NCBI RefSeq assembly: GCF_029407905.1
Contig: NC_073634.1
Location: forward strand, 24,379,501 to 24,443,500
DNA from: Bubalus kerabau
Lineage: Eukaryota > Chordata > Mammalia > Artiodactyla > Bovidae
Direction: 5' to 3'
Length of the DNA: 64,000 nucleotides
The position numbers and the translations under genes are program-made. The notes beneath the pieces were generated by a model. The model did no database searches. It was not told the DNA's origin and worked only from the letters and a program-made list of their open reading frames with translations. This document shows positions 58,165 to 64,000 of this stretch, piece by piece; position 1 is the stretch's first letter, and each line of letters opens with the position of its first letter.

Positions 58165-59046
58165 AGTAGGATTTTAGAGAGAACCCTTCTGCACTGCTGG
58201 TGGAAATGCAAATTGATGCAGCCACTGTGGAAAACAGCATGGAGGTTCCTCAATAAACTAAAAAGAGTTGCTATATGATTTAATAATCCCACTCCTAGGC
58301 ATATATTTGGACAAAACTATAGTTCAAAAAGCTACACGCACCCCTATGATCATAGCAGCACCATTTACAATAGCCAAGACATGGAAACACATAAATGCCT
58401 ATCAACAGATGAATGGATAAAGAAGTTGTGGTGCATACCTATAATGGAATACCGTTGCTGCTAAGTCACTTCAGTCATGTCTGACTCTGTGCGACCCCAT
58501 AGATGGCAGCCCACCAGGCTCCCCCGTCCCTGGGATTCTCCAGGCAAGAACACTGGAGTGGGTTGCCATTTCCTTCTCCAATAATGGAATACTACTCAGT
58601 CATAAAAAAGAAATAATGCCATTTACAGCTACATGAATGGACCCAGAGATTATTATACTCAGCAATGTAAGTCAGAAAGAGAAAGACAAGTATCATATGA
58701 TATTGCTTATATGTGGAATCTAAAATATGACACAAATCAATCTATCTATGAAACAGAACCAGGGACTCAATGTATTGAGAATAGATTTGTGGTTGCCAAG
58801 AGTGTGAGGGGTAAAAGCGGGTTGGACTGGGAATTTTGGATTAACAGATGCAAACTGGTATACATGGAATGGATAAACAGCAAGGTCCTACAGTACAGCT
58901 CAGTATCCTGTGATAAACCATAATGGAAAAGAATATGAAAAAGAATGTATACATGTATACACAGATATATAAAACCGAGAGGCTGCTGTACAGTAGCAAT
59001 TAGTAAAACATTGTAATTCAACTATACTTCAATAAAAAATTAAAAA
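58165..59046 (+). mobile_element. Artiodactyl L1, ORF2 end and 3' UTR
   Basis: 'ggtggaaatgcaaattgatg', 'tacatgaatggacccagaga' and 'gtggttgccaagagtgtgag', then the 3' UTR end 'caactatacttcaataaaaa'. Less diverged than the L1M copies. Confidence 0.85.
58453..58580 (-). mobile_element. Bov-A2 SINE, 5'-truncated
   Basis: Only the AGC-tailed monomer. Perfect 12-bp duplication ATAATGGAATAC at 58441-58452 and 58581-58592, within L1. Confidence 0.93.
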
Positions 59047-59800
59047 ACAGGACACATATGAATTTATCTATGAAATAGACTCACAGACATAGAAAACAGA
59101 CTTGTGGTTGCCAAGGGGGAGGGGGCAGTGGATGGTTTGCAAACTATCATATAGATAATGGATAAATAACAAAGTCCTACTGTATAGCACAGGAAACTAT
59201 ATTTAATATCCTGTAATATGACTGCAGCCATGAAAATAAAAGACGTTTACTTCCCGGAAGGAAAGTTATGACCAACCTAGACAGCATATTGAAAAGCAGA
59301 GACATTACTTTTCCAAAAAAGGTCCGTCTGGTCAAGGCTATGGTTTTTCCTGTCGTCATGTATGGATGTGAGAGTTGGAATGTGAAGAAGGCTGAGCGCC
59401 GAAGAATTGATGCTTTTGAACTGTGGTGTTGGAGAAGACTCTTGAGAGTCCCTTGGACTGCAAGGAGATCCAACCAGTCCATTGTGAAGGAGATCAGCCC
59501 TGGGATTTCTTTGGAAGGAATGATGCTAAAGCTGAAACTCCAGTACTTTGGCCACCTCATGCGAAGAGTTGACTCATTGGAAAAGACTCTGATGCTGGGA
59601 GGGATTGGGGGAAGGAGGAGAAGGGGATGACAAAGGATGAGATGGCTGGATGGCATCACTGACTCGATGGACATGAGTCTGAGTGAACTCCGGGAGTTGG
59701 TGATGGACAGGGAGGCCTGGCGTGCTGCGATTCATGGGGTTGCAAAGAGTTGGACACGACTGAGCGACTGAACTGAATAAACCATGATGGAAAAGGGAAA
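59047..59800 (+). mobile_element. Second artiodactyl L1 3' fragment, split by BovB
   Basis: 'gtggttgccaagggggaggg' and 'tcctactgtatagcacagga' repeat the preceding L1 3' UTR. 'ataaaccatgatggaaaagg' continues after the BovB. Confidence 0.7.
59219..59775 (+). mobile_element. BovB LINE, 5'-truncated
   Basis: The plus frame 59268-59630 reads 'KVRLVKAMVFPVVMYGCES', then 'KKAERRRIDAFELWCWRRL', the C-terminal end of the BovB ORF. A stop follows an otherwise long frame. Ends in 'gagcgactgaactga'. Confidence 0.92.
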
Positions 59801-60260
59801 AAGTAGGATTTTAGATAAATATGCTTTTAACCAAAATTATGGTATTTTAGCCACCACTCACTGCTATTGATGTGTCTCAATTTAACCAAGTGAGTGGCAG
59901 GTACTCATTTTATTTTAACAATTTATCACCTGAACCGCATCGTGCCTGTCAAGGTTGTATATAGTATTTAAACAACGCAGATGCAATCTAATGTAGCCTT
60001 AGTCTCACGCTTAAGGTAAATGTAGTAGATAATGTCTAAGAAAGCCAATTATGAAGCTAATTTCTATAAACATAGCTCAGGCAAATAAAGCCCTCAGGTA
60101 AGAATTCACCTTGAAATTAGCCAGAAGAGGTACAGGCCCAAGAGGCTGATGCAAATTGACTTGGTTGATGCAAATACAGGCTACAGATGAATCTCTCCTA
60201 TTTGTTTATTAAGCCTGGAAGGACAGTAGAAGATTTTGGCTCTGGTTTTACTTTTATCTA
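59801..60260. other. Unassigned flank
   Basis: Nothing recognised. Confidence 0.35.
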
Positions 60261-60270
60261 TGAAATTTAC

Positions 60271-60546
60271 TGCTGCTGCTGCTGCTAAGTCACTTCAGTC
60301 GTGTCTGACTCTGTGCGACCCCATAGATGGCTGCCCACCAGGCTCCCCCGTCCCTGGGATTCTCCAGGCAAGAACACTGGAGTGGGTTGCCATTTCCTTC
60401 TCCAATGCATGAAAGTGAAAAGTGAAAGCGAAGTCTCTCAGTCGTGTCCGACCCTCAGCGACCCCATGGACTGCAGCCTACCAGGCTCCTCCGTCCATGG
60501 GATTTTCCAGGCAAGAGTACTGGAGTGGGGTGCCATTGCCTTCTCC
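60271..60546 (-). mobile_element. Bov-A2 SINE
   Basis: Antisense dimer starting (CTG)n. Duplication TGA(A/G)ATTTAC at 60261-60270 and 60547-60556. Confidence 0.94.
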
Positions 60547-60556
60547 TGAGATTTAC

Positions 60557-61655
60557 TATTGTTAAGCAAAAATTACAGAAGACTGTTCATTGTGAAGCCA
60601 GTTGTGCGTTTTAGAGCTTTTAGAGAGCATCATGGTTCCCTAGACCAGTCTCCTGCACTTGGAGGAAACCGAGGCCTGAGGTGTGTGGTTTGAGCTGATT
60701 CCCAGGTATTTTCACTTCCTACCCTGTGCTCTCCCACTAAGCAACTGAAGGCCAGCAACAAGCAACATTCAAAGGAAACACACAAGTGGCAATAACACAT
60801 GAAAAGCTTATAATTTTTCAAAAAGCTCACAATTAAAGGAAATACACATAAAAACCCAGAAGATATCATTCTTCATTTAACAAACTGGCAAAGATACAAA
60901 CTTATAACAAGGCTTTTAAGACTTTTGAGAAATGGAAACAATTACTCAGCTGACATGCCTGAAATTTCACAAGTAGAGATTTACTTCTTTGACTTAAACT
61001 TTTGTCTTGTTAAATGTTGAAAAAGAAGTAAAATGTTATGCTTTACTAATTACAGATACCCCAAGAAGAATGACTCCTTCAAATCCTTTCCTGGGAACAG
61101 ATTAAGGTAAAGGAGAAAGCAAAGCTGCCATAGGTCTGGGTGCCTTATGAGTGCAAAGGTGATTGTGTACAAAAGTTCTGGAGACAGAGGCAAATGGTCT
61201 TCCTCACAGTTTACTGATGGCTGCCTCCGATAACACGTTGAGTTGCTGAGGAGATAGGTTCAAGATGTTACAGTCGTTTGAAGAAGAGCTCCCAGGGGGA
61301 AAAATCATTTGATCTTTTTCTTTCACTCTTTATCACAGGCATTTTGGTTTGGGGTTTATTTGGGAGCCTTCTTCCTTTTTTGCCTTTTTAAAATGTAATT
61401 TAAACAGAGAGGTGCTGTGTCTTAGAGATGCTCACTAGAAGCTGGAGATGAATGGTGAAGGTATCACTTCTAAAGTTGTTTACTTACCCAAACCTGCCAA
61501 AGGAAGGCTCACAACAATGCTGCTAGAGAAGTGGGTACCTTCTGGCCACGTATCCAAACGGCAAAAATGGAAAATTAAAAGGCGTCTGTCTTAGTTCCTT
61601 TAGATTTATGATCCTTGAATAATATTTTTTTAACAACCTTGCCTCATTCCAAAAT
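60557..61655. other. Unique-looking flank
   Basis: 1.1 kb with no recognised repeat or exon. Confidence 0.4.
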
Positions 61656-61828
61656 GGGCCTGAGGCATGTCTGACTCTTTGCAACCCATGGACTGCAGCC
61701 CACCAGGCTCCTCTGTCCTTCGGGATTCTCCAGGTAAAAATACTAGGGGATCTTCCCGACCCAGGAATCAAACCCAGGTCTCTCACAATGCAGGCAGATT
61801 CTTTCACAGACTGAGCCACCAGGGAAGA
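61656..61828 (-). mobile_element. Bov-tA SINE, internally deleted
   Basis: 'gcatgtctgactctttgcaa' to 'gagccaccagggaag', missing part of the mid-body. Confidence 0.87.
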
Positions 61829-61984
61829 GTTTGCCAAAGGTCTATAGGTTTTGAGGTTTTTGTTTGCTTCGAGTCTTACATTATGTTATTTCATAGCAGA
61901 TCAAGCCAACTAAGTTTATTAGCATTATGAACACTTTTATATTTGGGTGATAGTTTATTGTTTACAAAAGATTTTAAAATCATG

Positions 61985-62150
61985 TTTCGCTTGACTCTTT
62001 CAACAGTCTTGTAAGCTAAGGAAGTAGTGTCTTATCAGTTGGCAGGTGAGGAAACTGAAAATGAATGTTCTAACTTCAAAGTTGTTAAGTGGCAGGTGGA
62101 TCTAAGGTTTAAGCCCAGGCTCTCATCCCAAGCCTCTTGTTCTCACACTG
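61985..62150 (-). mobile_element. MIR SINE
   Basis: 'caggtgaggaaactgaaaat', 'agttgttaagtggcaggtgg' and 'taagcccaggctctcatccc' are antisense MIR. Confidence 0.65.
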
Positions 62151-62769
62151 CCTCTCAATAAAGCAAAGGGGAAAAAAAAACATTCTTCATTCCATTTTGG
62201 TGATGAATCCCTGCCAACTTTGTTGCATGAAATTAACCCCTTTTAAGTGTTCCCCAGCTCTTCCTGCCTCAGGCAAGAACCTGAATATGTTTCTCTTGTC
62301 TTCTACTCTGGTACCCTTTGGCACCACGGTCCCCTTGCTGAACCTATCACTCCATAGGCATCATCTGGTCTCTGCTGGGACCCTAGCAGCAGAGCAAGCA
62401 GGCTGCCCATCAAGATCTAAGGACCCTCTTTTCTGTAGAAAAGAGATGTAGCCAAGACATGCCTGCCCAGACAGAGAGCACACTGCCCCCAGCCTCCCTT
62501 GCTCCTGGTTGAGCTGACAAAGCTCTAACCGATGTAACATGAGTAAGGGTGATGTGGGAAAGTTCCATCTCCCTTACTTAAAATTCCTGGTCTTGGACTT
62601 TCCCTCCTCACCCTTCCTTTTGGCTTACTTAGTGATGATGAGCCTGGCCTTGAAAACTACATATAAAGGATGTCAAAGCCCCCACCAACACAGGTCCCTG
62701 AGTGTTTCTGTGGAACAGAACTGTGCGTTCATTTGGAATTCCCAGCTTGGACTGTTATGTGACAGAGTA
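62151..62769. other. Unique-looking flank
   Basis: Moderate GC, no recognised repeat or exon. Confidence 0.4.
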
Positions 62770-62780
62770 GCCAACTTCAA

Positions 62781-62913
62781 GGAGAAGGCAATGGCAATCC
62801 ACTCCAGTACTCTTGCCTGGAGAATCCCAGGGACGGGGGAGCCTGGTGGGCTGCCGTCTATGGGGTCGCACAGAGTCGGACACGACTGAAGCGACTTAGC
62901 AGCAGCAGCAGCA
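62781..62913 (+). mobile_element. Bov-A2 SINE, 5'-truncated
   Basis: AGC-tailed monomer with the beginning of the first. Duplication GCCAA(C/A)TTCAA at 62770-62780 and 62914-62924. Confidence 0.92.
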
Positions 62914-62924
62914 GCCAAATTCAA

Positions 62925-63400
62925 AGTAGTTTGAACCACTGGATTTTGGAGTCTCCTTATTAATAGATGTTACGTTTTTACTCCAGTGAAGGCACTTTGG
63001 CTATTATCCCTTGACTGGTCTTCCCTTAATTGCTTCATCATATCTATATGAAAGCTCCTGTTCACTGTACATCAATACCAGGCTATAATGTTTAATGAGA
63101 CATTGCAGACAATTTGGGGACAAAGGAAGGAATCACCGTGAGACACCAGCCTAGCAGATCAGTCTCCTTCAGTGCCAGCATCAGCCCCACCTTGCTTTGC
63201 TTTATTGCTTTCCCTTCTAGGCTCCACCCTGTAATGAAAGCACTTTAAGCCTTTCTTTATCTGATGTAAGGATGGTCAATAGTGGAATATCAATTTCCTT
63301 TACGGGAAATCTTCTTCTCCCTGACAGAGGGCAAAACCCAGTGGCAAATAATGCGATGTCAGTGTATTTCTCAATGCCTGTGTTATTTAGTCATAAATTG
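62925..63400. other. Unassigned flank
   Basis: Nothing recognised. Confidence 0.35.
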
Positions 63401-63410
63401 TACCCCTTAT

Positions 63411-63499
63411 CCTCGAGAAGGGAATGGCTATCCACTCCAGTATTCTTGCCTGGAGAATGCTATGGACAGAGGAGCCTGGCGAACTACAGTCCATGGGGT
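63411..63499 (+). mobile_element. Bov-A fragment of a Bov-tA SINE
   Basis: 'gagaagggaatggctatcca' to 'gaactacagtccatgggg'. Imperfect duplication TACCC(C/T)(T/G)TAT at 63401-63410 and 63500-63509. Confidence 0.85.
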
Positions 63500-63509
63500 T
63501 ACCCTGTAT

Positions 63510-64000
63510 GAGGTCCATGTCAGCCTAAATTAAGTCCATTCTATTCTTTTTCAGTCTCTCTCCATTAAGAGTTTACAACCTTCTGAGGTCCAATCTCACA
63601 TCAAGTTACCTTGTTACACTATGTTGTGACATTTTGCTTTTTCTGAACTCTGAAGATGTTTATTTCTACTTTGTGAATAATAAAATATACCAGAATGACT
63701 TGGAGATAATTTGGTACAACTCTTATGTTCTGTTTGGCTCAAGTCCATCCCAAACCAAGAAATCCATTCATCACTCTAATATACTCCTTGTAAGTACCCT
63801 GCACTTAAGCTCTAAATGGATAAAAAATATTTAATAAATTTTAATACAAGTTTAATAAAATTGAAGGGTAGTACCATCAGAAATGGGTAATGATACCACT
63901 TTCTTTTCTAGATGGAGAAATTATCTCAGCAGACAAACCCCAGGACTGTTTCACTGCTCTTGGCTAACTAACATTGGACTCGTTGACACAATCTGCTAAA
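63510..64000. other. AT-rich flank to the right edge
   Basis: Nothing recognised. Confidence 0.35.

Noticed and set aside
59268..59630. 120-codon plus-strand frame
   Set aside because: It is the C-terminal end of a truncated BovB ORF, not a host gene.
25451..64000. Exons of CDKL4, the gene that follows SOS1 in other mammals
   Set aside because: I looked for kinase-like frames on both strands and found none. The neighbour is probably beyond the right edge.

Overview
The window is nuclear DNA from a ruminant, most likely a bovid. The evidence is the repeat content: many BovB (RTE-class) LINE fragments, many tRNA-Glu-derived Bov-tA and Bov-A2 SINEs, CHR-type cetartiodactyl SINEs and artiodactyl L1 3' ends. 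The sequence alone does not separate cattle, sheep, goat or buffalo.

One protein-coding exon is recognisable. On the minus strand at 24593-24679 lies coding exon 1 of SOS1, the Ras/Rac guanine nucleotide exchange factor. It encodes 29 residues beginning [17 protein letters not shown] and ends at a consensus GT splice donor. It sits in a strong CpG island (about 24440-25450) that holds the promoter and 5' UTR. Everything from 24592 down to base 1 is the 5' part of SOS1 intron 1; exon 2 and the rest of the gene lie beyond the left edge. From about 25450 to 64000 is the region upstream of SOS1, where I see no coding exon.

Layout. 1-9900: nested repeats in which an old L1 was broken by BovB and SINE insertions. 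9900-15030: sparse SINEs, an L2, and a BovB joined to Bov-A inside one target-site duplication. 15250-18410: a MIR, then a long decayed L1. 18410-22500: L2, MIR, L1 and old unassigned repeats. 22500-24400: mostly unique intron with a G-rich purine tract. 24440-25450: SOS1 promoter and exon 1. 26800-29030: L2 pieces around a second, small CpG-rich segment (about 27840-28135) with GC boxes and a donor-like site, which no recognised gene explains. 29480-42270: L1 fragments, mostly minus strand, with LTRs, SINEs and a SINE-BovB compound insertion. 42270-49500: mostly unique, with SINEs and a MER5-like element. 49546-64000: L1s, an endogenous retroviral LTR, MIRs and SINEs.

I found no CRISPR array, no genuine tRNA or rRNA gene and no intact mobile-element gene. 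The most interesting signals are compound retrotransposon insertions sharing one target-site duplication (13341-15029 and 31245-32036), the orphan CpG-rich segment at 27840-28135, and several short interleaved or snap-back inverted repeats that look like template-switch scars. Repeat family names come from recognising consensus-like sequence by eye, not from a database search, so subfamily assignments are approximate.
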